Assembly: GCA_021323165.1 (NCBI GenBank)
Contig: JAJTCJ010000006.1
Span: forward strand, 1-43,890
DNA: 43,890 nt
From: Bacteroidota bacterium
Lineage (GTDB): Bacteria > Bacteroidota > Bacteroidia > 2-12-FULL-35-15
Direction: 5' to 3'
Numbering within the stretch: the stretch's first letter is position 1; each line of letters opens with the position of its first letter. The translations under genes were made by a program, and so were the position numbers. The notes below the pieces were generated by a model that ran no database searches, had not been told where the DNA came from, and saw only the letters and a program-made list of their open reading frames with translations. Shown in pieces: positions 32,968-41,098 of this stretch.

Positions 32968-34245
32968 TTATTTTCTTGCTTTGGGTTTCATTATGAGACG
33001 AAGAGATTGGTCAAAAGTAATATAATTCCAGGCCCAGTTTATAAAGGCAAATAATCGATTTTTTCCTCCTACAATTGACATAAGGTGAATGAACATCCAG
33101 ATAAGCCATGCAAAGAAACCGGCAAACTTCCATTTAGGAAAATCTGCAACTGCTTTATTTCGACCTACTGTGGCCATAGAGCCCAGATCTTTATATGAAA
33201 AATCAAGGGTTGGTTTTCCTTTATCTAAATTGATAAAATTCTTTGATAAGTTCTTTGCCTGCTGAATTGCAACCTGTGCCACCTGAGGATGCCCATTCGG
33301 ATACTTCTCTTCCGTCATAAAAGCAATATCTCCTATAGCGAAAATATTCGAAGCGCCTTCAACCATATTCTTTCTGTCAACTTTTATTCTGCCGGCTTTA
33401 TTTATTACTGAAGGATCTAATCCTTCTATCCTGTTTCCTGTAACACCTGCAGCCCATACTAAAGTATTTGTAGCAATTGCTTTTCCACCATCAAGCATCA
33501 CATACTGCCCGTCATAATCCAATACGCGGGAGTTTACAAAAACATTCACTCCCAACTCTGTTAAATACCTGTGTGCATGATCAGAAGCATTCTCTGACAT
33601 TACATTTAAAACTTTTGGAGAACCTTCAAGGAGATAGACCTGCATCATTTTAAAATCAAGCTCCGGATAATCTTTAGGAAGAATGCATTTTTTCATTTCC
33701 GCCAAAGTTCCTGAAACTTCAACACCAGTAGGTCCACCGCCAACAACAACAATATTCATCAGCATTTTTTTCTTCTCTCTGTCAGTTTCAGAAAGTGCTC
33801 TTTCTATATTTTCAAGAATTGTATTTCTTAATGTAAGAGCCTCGCTGACCGACTTCATTGGAAAAGCATTGTTCTTTATTTTCTCATTGCCAAAGAAGTT
33901 TGTATCAGCTCCGATCGCAATCACAAGGTAATGGTAATCGATAACTCCAATAGTCGTTTCCAGTTGGTTTTGTGAAGAATTTATTCTTGTTACTTCCGCA
34001 ACACGGATATGTATGTTCTTATTGTTCTGAAAGATCTTCCGGAATGGAAAAGCGATGGTGCTTGGTTCCAGACCCGCGGTTGCAACCTGGTAGAACAAGG
34101 GCTGAAACTGGTGATAGTTATTTTTGTCCACCAAAACTATCTGATAATTAGAATGTGCAAGATCCCTGGCTATCTGCAATCCGGCAAACCCTCCGCCTAT
34201 TATGACAATTCTTTCCTTTTTGGATTCAATAATATTTGCTTTCAT
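32968..34245 (-). CDS. ndh: Type II NADH dehydrogenase (NDH-2)
   Basis: 425 residues. The FAD-binding Rossmann motif GGGFAG is at residues 17-22, the NADH-binding GGGPTGVEVSG lies in the middle (about 167-177), and the second FAD motif NIFAIGDIAFM is near 305. A C-terminal amphipathic and hydrophobic part (about 365-415: FFAWLIWMFIHLMS) binds the membrane. The enzyme passes electrons from NADH to quinone without pumping protons. Length and the long C-terminal membrane segment match Bacteroidota NDH-2. It is followed after 1 base by the DinB-like gene. Confidence 0.92.
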   Translation of the reverse strand: MKANIIESKKERIVIIGGGFAGLQIARDLAHSNYQIVLVDKNNYHQFQPLFYQVATAGLEPSTIAFPFRKIFQNNKNIHIRVAEVTRINSSQNQLETTIGVIDYHYLVIAIGADTNFFGNEKIKNNAFPMKSVSEALTLRNTILENIERALSETDREKKKMLMNIVVVGGGPTGVEVSGTLAEMKKCILPKDYPELDFKMMQVYLLEGSPKVLNVMSENASDHAHRYLTELGVNVFVNSRVLDYDGQYVMLDGGKAIATNTLVWAAGVTGNRIEGLDPSVINKAGRIKVDRKNMVEGASNIFAIGDIAFMTEEKYPNGHPQVAQVAIQQAKNLSKNFINLDKGKPTLDFSYKDLGSMATVGRNKAVADFPKWKFAGFFAWLIWMFIHLMSIVGGKNRLFAFINWAWNYITFDQSLRLIMKPKARK

Positions 34246-34293
34246 AGAAGATCTAAATTAGTAATAAGCAAAGAGAAAATTATATGCCATCCG

Positions 34294-34325
34294 AAAAATA
34301 AAAAGTCCCGCAAATGCAGGACTTT
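34294..34325 (-). terminator. Terminator after the TPR/PD40 gene
   Basis: On the minus strand, stem AAAGTCCTGC / GCGGGACTTT with an ATTT loop, followed by TTATTTTT. Confidence 0.8.
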
Positions 34326-34332
34326 AAAAGTA

Positions 34333-35940
34333 TTATCGATTCTGATAACCTTCAGGTTTCAGATCAATATCCCTTGTGATCTCAAACTTGTAAGATCCTT
34401 TATCAAGTATAGCTATCTTATCGTTTGCTGATTGAAATCCGTTTGCTTCAATGCTCATTTCATAATTCCCCGGAGCCAGCACCATCACGTATTTCCCTGT
34501 GTTAGGATTCGGAAGGTAATTCCCAATAATCTCCTGGGTCTTAGTATTCGTTACTGAAATAAAAACATCAGAAAAATTCAAATGTTGAGTACTATCTGCA
34601 GATCTCACATCTCCTTTAATAACAGAATACTGAGGTTCGATCTCATTGAATGTAACTCTGTAAATATCCAGATCTCCAGCACCTCCCGGACGCAAAGCAG
34701 CCATATAGCCAAAACGGCCATTATTAGACAAACGGAAATTGAAATTATCTTCTGTTGTGTTTATAGGAAATCCAACATTTTTAGGATTGGAGAATTGGTG
34801 TGTCGTCTCGTTCATTTCTGCTTTAAAAATATCATATCCGCCCATGCTGGTATGCCCATTTGAACTGAAATATAATGCTTTTCCATCGTTAGTAACATTC
34901 GGAAAGTCTTCATCAAAAGGTGTATTTATTTCCGGTCCCATATTCTGTGCAGCACTCCATGTTCCATTCGGCATTTTTTTGCTTAGATACAGATCTGTCC
35001 CGCCTAAGCCACCGACACGGTTACTTGCGAAATAAAGCATATTCCCATCATTACTGATGCATGCTGCGATCTCTTCTGCTTTAGCTGAATTTATATTTTC
35101 GGCTAACTTGTCTGCCGGCTTAAAGCTTTTATTCTTATCAGTTGTTGTAATGTATATATCTCCAACACCTTTAAGATTTGTGTAATATAACAACATGATC
35201 TCTCCTGAAGCCGACAATCCAATGATTTCCTGTTCTCCTTCTTTTTTAGATATTGGAGGGCCAATGTTTTTTGCTTTTGCGAAAGCTCCATCTGTTACTT
35301 TGGAAATGTAAATTCCTGCCGGATAAGTTCCATCCTCTTTTGCAAGTGCAGAACCGTCATCAGGCCTGCGTGAATTATAGGTCAGGAATGATTCGTCACT
35401 GGGAACAAAAGGAAAATAATCTGCATAAGGGGAGTTCACATTGTTACCCAGATTCTCAAACGTAACGTTCAATGGGAATTTGATAAGTTCCTTGGCATTA
35501 ATACAGAATTGTACCTGACGATCAACATCAGCTAAATTATCAGCATTACCTCTTCCTGTTTGTTTGAAACTGTTAAATGATCTTATCGCATCATCAAAAC
35601 GATTTGCATAATGATACGCACGGCCAAGAAGATACATTGCATTAGGATCGAACTTTGGTTTGTGTGTTAAAATTTCAAGATATGGTATCGCTTTGGCTTT
35701 ATTAATATTGGTGTTCAGATAACAAATAGCGATATTATAATTGTGCTTATCATTCTTAGCATCCTTTTCCAGTAAAAGAAGATACTCATCCAGCGCTGCT
35801 TCATAATTTCCGGATAAGAACTTATTATCAGCTTCATGAGGATCCGCCTTCTTATTTTCATCCTGTGCGAAGGTCAGATTAACAGTCAACATCAATAACA
35901 AAGTACTTAAATAGGACAATTTTTTCATATGCTGATTCAT
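34333..35940 (-). CDS. Exported TPR and PD40-repeat protein (PorE-like, without OmpA domain)
   Basis: 535 residues. A signal peptide ends at TFAQ; a second ATG four codons in (35928) gives the more usual MKKL start. TPR helices (about 35-140: ADNKFLSGNYEAALDEYLLLL, AMYLLGRAYHYANRFDDA) are followed by PD40/WD40-like repeats (about 165-420: MLYFASNRVGGLGGTDLYLSKK, ALYFSSNGHTSMGGYDIFKA, GRFGYMAALRPGGAGDLDIY) and a PEGA/carboxypeptidase-regulatory-like domain (about 430-525). This is the order of the T9SS protein PorE and relatives, but the C-terminal OmpA peptidoglycan-binding domain is missing; the protein ends soon after. A TATCTTTG promoter box lies just upstream. Role in the secretion envelope complex is only inferred. 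Confidence 0.8.
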   Translation of the reverse strand: MNQHMKKLSYLSTLLLMLTVNLTFAQDENKKADPHEADNKFLSGNYEAALDEYLLLLEKDAKNDKHNYNIAICYLNTNINKAKAIPYLEILTHKPKFDPNAMYLLGRAYHYANRFDDAIRSFNSFKQTGRGNADNLADVDRQVQFCINAKELIKFPLNVTFENLGNNVNSPYADYFPFVPSDESFLTYNSRRPDDGSALAKEDGTYPAGIYISKVTDGAFAKAKNIGPPISKKEGEQEIIGLSASGEIMLLYYTNLKGVGDIYITTTDKNKSFKPADKLAENINSAKAEEIAACISNDGNMLYFASNRVGGLGGTDLYLSKKMPNGTWSAAQNMGPEINTPFDEDFPNVTNDGKALYFSSNGHTSMGGYDIFKAEMNETTHQFSNPKNVGFPINTTEDNFNFRLSNNGRFGYMAALRPGGAGDLDIYRVTFNEIEPQYSVIKGDVRSADSTQHLNFSDVFISVTNTKTQEIIGNYLPNPNTGKYVMVLAPGNYEMSIEANGFQSANDKIAILDKGSYKFEITRDIDLKPEGYQNR

Positions 35941-35958
35941 AAATTTATGATTGGTTCA

Positions 35959-35966
35959 CAAAGATA
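35959..35966 (-). promoter_or_regulatory. Promoter -7 element of the TPR/PD40 gene
   Basis: On the minus strand TATCTTTG, a perfect TAnnTTTG, 18 bases before the ATG at 35940. A good -33 TTTG is not obvious. Confidence 0.4.
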
Positions 35967-36028
35967 AAAAAAAGCACGAATGAATAATTTTACGGGATGA
36001 ATTGAGGGATTTCGCTATTAAATGAAGA

Positions 36029-36493
36029 TTAGCGGAATTTTTCACAAAGTGTAGGATGGTATTTTTTCTTTCTCTGAGGAAGCCAGTTCTTTAGTTTCTT
36101 TTTAAAGTTAAATGTGCGCTGTGCCATTGAAACAGAGTGCTTTTTAACTTTTACTCCGCTACCTCCGCCATAAGAAGCAGATGATCCTGAAGAAGACCCT
36201 GACGAATATGAAGTATTTAAACGTTCAACAGAACCAGGACTTTCCAGCTGAAAACGCATATGAAAACCATTTTCGAGTGTTGGCTCTACATTCTGATCCT
36301 GTGTTGCAAATTGCTGCTGAGCTGGTGGCGGTGGTTGGTTTGTCTGGTAATTACTTAAAAATTGATTGCCTGCATTGTCATCAACAGGATTACCAACAAT
36401 AGTTACGGTTGCTTCATTATTCTGAGAAAATGCACTTAAGGAAGCAAGTACGAAAGAATGGAAAAAGAGATATGTTACTTTTAATCTTTTCAC
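36029..36493 (-). CDS. Unknown exported protein with basic C-terminus
   Basis: 154 residues with a GTG start at 36493 and a signal peptide ending at AFSQ (about residue 24). Then come a Gln/Pro-rich stretch (NQPPPPAQQQ), a Ser/Gly-rich linker (about residues 94-112) and a strongly basic tail with RTFNFKKKLKNW and RKKKYHPTLCEKFR. I do not recognise a domain. The tail could bind nucleic acid, peptidoglycan or LPS, but nothing shows which. It is divergent from the DUF4907/Kelch operon, and a 12-base inverted repeat lies near both starts. Confidence 0.6.
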   Translation of the reverse strand: MKRLKVTYLFFHSFVLASLSAFSQNNEATVTIVGNPVDDNAGNQFLSNYQTNQPPPPAQQQFATQDQNVEPTLENGFHMRFQLESPGSVERLNTSYSSGSSSGSSASYGGGSGVKVKKHSVSMAQRTFNFKKKLKNWLPQRKKKYHPTLCEKFR

Positions 36494-36496
36494 GTA

Positions 36497-36647
36497 ACAG
36501 GATGTTTAATGTAAAATAACAAAATATCCTGACAAAAAGCAATATTTTTTTATATAAAAATAAATGGCCCCTTAAAAATTCCATTCAGATCGCTTTTATA
36601 CAAAAATTATGTTATTTTTAATTATCCTTTATGAGAACATCCTGTTA
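36497..36647. repeat. 12-base inverted repeat around a divergent promoter region
   Basis: TAACAGGATGTT (36497-36508), right before the GTG of the minus-strand gene, and its exact complement AACATCCTGTTA (36636-36647), five bases into the plus-strand gene. Read in each gene's own direction, a GTTATTTT box precedes each copy. It may be an operator or a duplicated promoter segment. Confidence 0.5.
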
Positions 36648-37017
36648 TATTTTTATCAATACTATGATCATGCTGTTGTTTTCCTGCGGAACAAAGGAAA
36701 ATCCTAAGGAAACAGATCATACAATTAAACTAGAAGTTGCTCAGCCTCCTTCACTGGATGCAACTACGGAGTACACTCTGAAACCATTTGAAGTTGTTGA
36801 GTCAGGAAGATCAATGGGTTGGGGTTATGATATTTATATCAACGGACAGCGAACTATTCATCAACCTAGCATACCTGCAGTATCAGGGATACATTATTTC
36901 AGTTCTGAAAAAGAAGCACATGTTGTTGGCCAATACGCGATAAAAAAAATGAAGCAATCTGGTTCATTTCCGACTTTAACTCTATCTGAACTGGATAGTT
37001 TGGGAATTAAAATCTAA
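36631..37017 (+). CDS. DUF4907 family lipoprotein
   Basis: 128 residues. The lipoprotein signal ends at LFSC (Cys about residue 19), followed by a short acidic linker. The DUF4907 domain spans about 45-128, with its hallmark GWGYDIYINGQRTIHQPSIP and a C-terminal TLTLSELDSLGI. The domain has no known function. The gene is first in an operon: the CUB-Kelch gene starts 4 bases after its stop, and two more Kelch genes follow. It is probably anchored in the inner or outer membrane, facing the periplasm. Confidence 0.85.
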   Translation: MRTSCYIFINTMIMLLFSCGTKENPKETDHTIKLEVAQPPSLDATTEYTLKPFEVVESGRSMGWGYDIYINGQRTIHQPSIPAVSGIHYFSSEKEAHVVGQYAIKKMKQSGSFPTLTLSELDSLGIKI

Positions 37018-37021
37018 CAGA

Positions 37022-38617
37022 ATGATAAAAAAATTACTCATCATCCTTCTTCTTGTTTTTTCTTTACGGGTTCAATCCCAGACTTATATTATGTCCAACG
37101 GAAGTCTCAATTCCTGTTGGGGAACACATCTTGACCCGGGAGGCACTTCAAATTATGTCGAAAATCTTTCTTTCACACAAACCATCTGTTCAAATGCCGG
37201 AAATTGCGTTTCTTTAAATTTCACATCTTTTGATCTTGAAACGAATTATGATTACCTGACTATTTATGACGGTCCATCTGCATCTTCTCCTCAAGTTTCG
37301 GGTAGTCCTTTCACTGGTAATATATTTCCAGGTACGATCACTTCAACTACAGGATGTCTTACTTTAAAATTCACTTCTGATGTTTCAATAAATGGCACCG
37401 GTTGGACAGCAGCTATTTCCTGCGGTACTTGCCCACCGCCACCGCCACCGCCTCCACCCGCTCCTCCATACGCATGGACGCAGAAAGCAAGTGTGCCTGC
37501 AATCGGACGACACAGAGGTATCGCTATTAGTATTGGGAACAGAGGCTATGCAGGTCTCGGCCACATTAATGCTATCACAGATATACATTATGATGATTGG
37601 TGGGAATATGATCCGGGGACAAACAGCTGGACCCAAAAAGCTAATTTTACCGGAGGTCCAAGAATGCATCCAACAGGTTTTACAATTGGAAACTATGGCT
37701 ATGTGGGTACAGGAAGAGATAATTCAGGTTCAGGAATAGAAAAAAATGATCTTTACAGATATGATCCTGCCACCAATACATGGACAACAATGGCTTCAAT
37801 GCCCGGAGCAGGAAGAAGAGGCGCTGTTGGATTTTCAATAAATGGCAAAGGGTATATTGGTACGGGTTCAGGGAGCACAAGCTTCTATGAGTATAATCCT
37901 GCCACTAACAGCTGGACTGTAAAAGCTTCTTTTCCCGGAACAGGAAGAATTTCTGCAGCCGGATTTTCTATTGGAAATAAAGGGTATATAGGAACAGGTG
38001 ACAGTGGTGGCCCTACTACAGATTTCTACGAATACAATCCTGCTACAAATACATGGTCCGCCAAAGCTCCTTTAAATATTGGTCCGGCCCGTATGGAAGC
38101 CACCGGATTTAGCATGATGGGATACGGATACATTGGTACAGGCTGTGATATGCAAAGCGGAAATAATTATGATGATTTTTATCGATATGATCCTTCCAGC
38201 AATACCTGGGTCCAGCTTGTAAATTTTAGCGGTTCAGCAAGACGTTACATGAGTTCTTTTGTGATAGGTTCTAGAGCCTATGCGGTTTTTGGAACCAGTG
38301 GTACAAATTATAACGATTTGTGGGAATATGGAAATCTAAACGATATTAATAGCATTGAAATGACAAGTGTTGATGTAAAGACTTTCCCTAATCCATTCAA
38401 TGAAAAACTGACGCTCTCTATACCAAATAACATTATGCTTGATGAAAGCACTACTCTGGTTATAATGAATGTTTCCGGTCAGGTCATAAAAAGGATAACC
38501 AACTTTTCATCCCATGAAATTATTATTGAAAGAGAATCGATGGCTAAAGGAATGTATTTCTATGAACTTATCATAAATAAGAATACTAAGTCAACCGGTA
38601 AATTTATCACAGAATGA
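37022..38617 (+). CDS. Secreted CUB and Kelch-propeller protein with type A T9SS sorting domain
   Basis: 531 residues. Signal peptide about 1-20. A CUB domain spans about 28-138, with CVSLNFTSFDLETNYDYLTIYDG and four cysteines as in CUB folds. A linker of nine consecutive prolines follows, then six Kelch-type repeats (about 150-440: KGYIGTG, FYEYNPATNSW, NLYRYDP-like units), making one full propeller. A type A sorting domain starts at about 455 (TFPNPFNEKLTL, VSGQVIKRI, GMYFYELII). CUB and Kelch modules bind proteins or glycans; no oxidase residues are seen, so this is probably a binding protein. The stop overlaps the next gene's ATG by 4 bases. Confidence 0.88.
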   Translation: MIKKLLIILLLVFSLRVQSQTYIMSNGSLNSCWGTHLDPGGTSNYVENLSFTQTICSNAGNCVSLNFTSFDLETNYDYLTIYDGPSASSPQVSGSPFTGNIFPGTITSTTGCLTLKFTSDVSINGTGWTAAISCGTCPPPPPPPPPAPPYAWTQKASVPAIGRHRGIAISIGNRGYAGLGHINAITDIHYDDWWEYDPGTNSWTQKANFTGGPRMHPTGFTIGNYGYVGTGRDNSGSGIEKNDLYRYDPATNTWTTMASMPGAGRRGAVGFSINGKGYIGTGSGSTSFYEYNPATNSWTVKASFPGTGRISAAGFSIGNKGYIGTGDSGGPTTDFYEYNPATNTWSAKAPLNIGPARMEATGFSMMGYGYIGTGCDMQSGNNYDDFYRYDPSSNTWVQLVNFSGSARRYMSSFVIGSRAYAVFGTSGTNYNDLWEYGNLNDINSIEMTSVDVKTFPNPFNEKLTLSIPNNIMLDESTTLVIMNVSGQVIKRITNFSSHEIIIERESMAKGMYFYELIINKNTKSTGKFITE

Positions 38618-39849
38618 AAAAACGGGATCTAATTTTAACATTATCCTTTCTGGGTTTATTTCTGTGCAGCGGTTTTTCTCAGAATTCCTGGGATAAAAGA
38701 GAATCAGTAGGAGGTTCGAAACGGGAACGTGCAGTAGGTTTCGCTATTGGCGGACGCGGTTATATTGGCCTCGGACAGGATACTCTTAATCAGATGCTGA
38801 ACGATTTATGGGAATTTGATCCGGGCACAAACTCTTGGACACAAAAAGCAAATTTTCCGGGTGCGGCCCGAAGAGATGCTGCAGCATTCGTGATAGGAAA
38901 CAAAGGATATGTAGGAACCGGAATGGACAATGCCGATGCGTGGATCGGAAATCCTTTATCAGATTTCTGGGAGTATGATCCTGCAACAAATATCTGGACG
39001 GCCAGAGCGCCTTATCCCGGTAACTCTGGAATGGGCATTTATTACACCTCAGGATTTGCTGTTTCTGGCAAGGGATATTTCTGCTGCGGTAAGAGAGGTA
39101 GTTCTTCTTATTCAACGGAACTCTGGCAATACACACCACCCACCAATTCCTGGCAGATCCGCGCACCTTATCCAGGCGGAGGAAGGTATGGCGGTGTCGC
39201 ATTCAATATTGGGAACTCCGCTTACTATGGAACAGGAACGGATGAGAACATTCTGACCCAGGATTTTTACAAATATAATCCGGTTACCAATACATGGTCT
39301 TCAATTTCTGCACTTCCGGGGCCCGGACGATTTGCATGCAGCAGCTTTACTTTGGCTAATCGAGGATACATTGTATTTGGTACAGATGGCGGGTATAAAG
39401 ATGAACTCTGGGAATACGATCCTCTTATTAATTACTGGTCGCTGAAAGCTTCGTATCCTAATGGTGAAAGAAGATCAGGTGCTGCATTCTCAATAGGCAA
39501 TAAGGGATATGCGGGCACTGGAAAGGGATTAACCGGAACAAGAAGAGATTTTTATGAATACATTGCTGCTCCGGTTGTTGGAATAAATGAAATCAATAAT
39601 GAGATGATCTCTGCATTTTATCCTAATCCAATGACTTCTTCAGCCATTGTAAAAATCTCGGATAAAACTTTACAGTTTGAAAAACTAAGTTACGAGATCA
39701 TGACCGTTGAAGGTAAGATCGTATATCATTCGAAACTTGAAAGCTCATCTTTTGATCTATACAGGGAGGATCTCCCTTCCGGAATATATTTTCTTATTCT
39801 AAGATCTTCAGGAAATTTTATTGCATCGAAGAAATTCATTCTTCAATGA
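38614..39849 (+). CDS. Secreted Kelch-propeller protein with type A T9SS sorting domain (second of three)
   Basis: 411 residues. A signal peptide ends at GFSQ (about residue 23). Six Kelch repeats follow (about 28-325: GRGYIGLGQDT, LWEFDPGTNSWTQKANFPGA, KGYVGTGMDN, LWEYDPLINYW), then a type A sorting domain from about 335 (FYPNPMTSSAIV, TVEGKIVYHS, SGIYFLILRS, KKFILQ). It lacks the CUB domain of the preceding gene but is otherwise its paralogue and that of the next. It starts inside the stop of the preceding gene (ATGA). The propeller contains more cysteines (CCGK) than its neighbours. Confidence 0.87.
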   Translation: MKKRDLILTLSFLGLFLCSGFSQNSWDKRESVGGSKRERAVGFAIGGRGYIGLGQDTLNQMLNDLWEFDPGTNSWTQKANFPGAARRDAAAFVIGNKGYVGTGMDNADAWIGNPLSDFWEYDPATNIWTARAPYPGNSGMGIYYTSGFAVSGKGYFCCGKRGSSSYSTELWQYTPPTNSWQIRAPYPGGGRYGGVAFNIGNSAYYGTGTDENILTQDFYKYNPVTNTWSSISALPGPGRFACSSFTLANRGYIVFGTDGGYKDELWEYDPLINYWSLKASYPNGERRSGAAFSIGNKGYAGTGKGLTGTRRDFYEYIAAPVVGINEINNEMISAFYPNPMTSSAIVKISDKTLQFEKLSYEIMTVEGKIVYHSKLESSSFDLYREDLPSGIYFLILRSSGNFIASKKFILQ

Positions 39850-39865
39850 TCATAAGTTATTACAT

Positions 39866-41098
39866 ATGAAAAAAAATTATCGTTCTGCCATTCTTATTAT
39901 TGCGCTACTTCTGACCTGCTCTGCTCTATCCTTTTCCCAGGGCTGGTGGTACCGCAAAACGGATGTTAATCTGACTGCCCGTTCTGCAGCAGTAGGTTTT
40001 ACTGTAGGAACAGGAGGCTTCATCGGAACCGGTTTCGATAGTGCAGACTATAAAAGAAATTTTGGTATCTACAATCAGCTTACAGACACTTGGGGTTCAG
40101 CGCAAAGCGTTGGTGGTTCAACCGGAGCAGGTTTATCAAGAAATGCTGCTGCAGCCTTTGTGATCGGAACAAAAGCATATATATGTACAGGACAAGGTTC
40201 AAATCCTCATTTGAATGATCTTTGGGAGTATAATGCCGGAACAGATACCTGGACACAAAAAGCAAATTTTGGCGGAACACCAAGAAGATCAGCGGTTGGT
40301 TTTTCAATCAATGGTAAAGGTTATGTAACATGCGGACAAGACATCAGCGGCTTAAAAAAAGATCTCTGGATGTATGATCCATCTTTAAATTCCTGGACAG
40401 CAAAAACTTCGTTTCCGGGAACACCGCGAAGACTTCCTGTTGCCTTTGTGATCAACAACATAGCTTATGTAGGAACGGGTGATGATGGAGCATTTAAGAA
40501 AGATTTTTACAAATATGATGGAACAGCGAACTCCTGGACTGCGATTTCTGATTTTGGCGGTACACCAAGATATGGTGCAACGGCATTCATAATCAGCACT
40601 GATGGTTACGTTGGCACAGGATACGATAATACTCTATCAAACAGAAAAGATTTCTGGAAATACAATTCAATCCTTAACACATGGATCGCTATTACAGACT
40701 TTGCAGGTAGTCCCCGCTCAAACGCTGTTGCTTTTGCGATCGGCAGTTATGGTTATGTTGCAACAGGATATGATTCATTACCGAGAAATGATCTTTGGAG
40801 ATATGATCCGGTATCCAACGGAATGATAGAATTGGATAAGCTTCGTGCAAGCGTTAAAGTTTATCCTAATCCAATGCTGGATCATTCCACCGTGAAATTT
40901 GATTCCGAATCTTTGAATGCATTTGCAAGGATCTCATTTATCATTTATGATATAAACGGCAGAGAGATGAAACATATCACCCAAATTGAAAATGCTGAAT
41001 TCAATATTGATCGTGATCAAATGTCGGCAGGAATATATATCTATAAACTGATGGCTGATGGCAAAACTGTTTCTGCAGGAAAGATAGTTGTACAGTAA
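39866..41098 (+). CDS. Secreted Kelch-propeller protein with type A T9SS sorting domain (third of three)
   Basis: 410 residues from the ATG at 39866, chosen because MKKNYRSAILIIALLL begins a normal signal peptide. An upstream in-frame start at 39821 would put 15 extra residues in front and overlap the previous gene. Six Kelch repeats (about 30-325: GGFIGTGFDSADYK, LWEYNAGTDTWTQKANFGGT, KGYVTCGQD, DFYKYDG) are followed by a type A sorting domain (VYPNPMLDHSTV, DINGREMKHI, GIYIYKLMAD, GKIVVQ). It ends the operon; its stop codon touches the stop of the convergent gene, with no terminator seen. Confidence 0.87.
   Translation: MKKNYRSAILIIALLLTCSALSFSQGWWYRKTDVNLTARSAAVGFTVGTGGFIGTGFDSADYKRNFGIYNQLTDTWGSAQSVGGSTGAGLSRNAAAAFVIGTKAYICTGQGSNPHLNDLWEYNAGTDTWTQKANFGGTPRRSAVGFSINGKGYVTCGQDISGLKKDLWMYDPSLNSWTAKTSFPGTPRRLPVAFVINNIAYVGTGDDGAFKKDFYKYDGTANSWTAISDFGGTPRYGATAFIISTDGYVGTGYDNTLSNRKDFWKYNSILNTWIAITDFAGSPRSNAVAFAIGSYGYVATGYDSLPRNDLWRYDPVSNGMIELDKLRASVKVYPNPMLDHSTVKFDSESLNAFARISFIIYDINGREMKHITQIENAEFNIDRDQMSAGIYIYKLMADGKTVSAGKIVVQ

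Noticed and set aside
37385..37880. Open frames in other phases inside the Kelch genes
   Set aside because: They are shadows of the repetitive coding sequence and encode no domain or signal peptide.
39821..39865. Longer start for the third Kelch protein
   Set aside because: It adds residues with no signal-peptide character before MKKNYRSAILII and overlaps the preceding gene; the ATG at 39866 gives a normal signal peptide.
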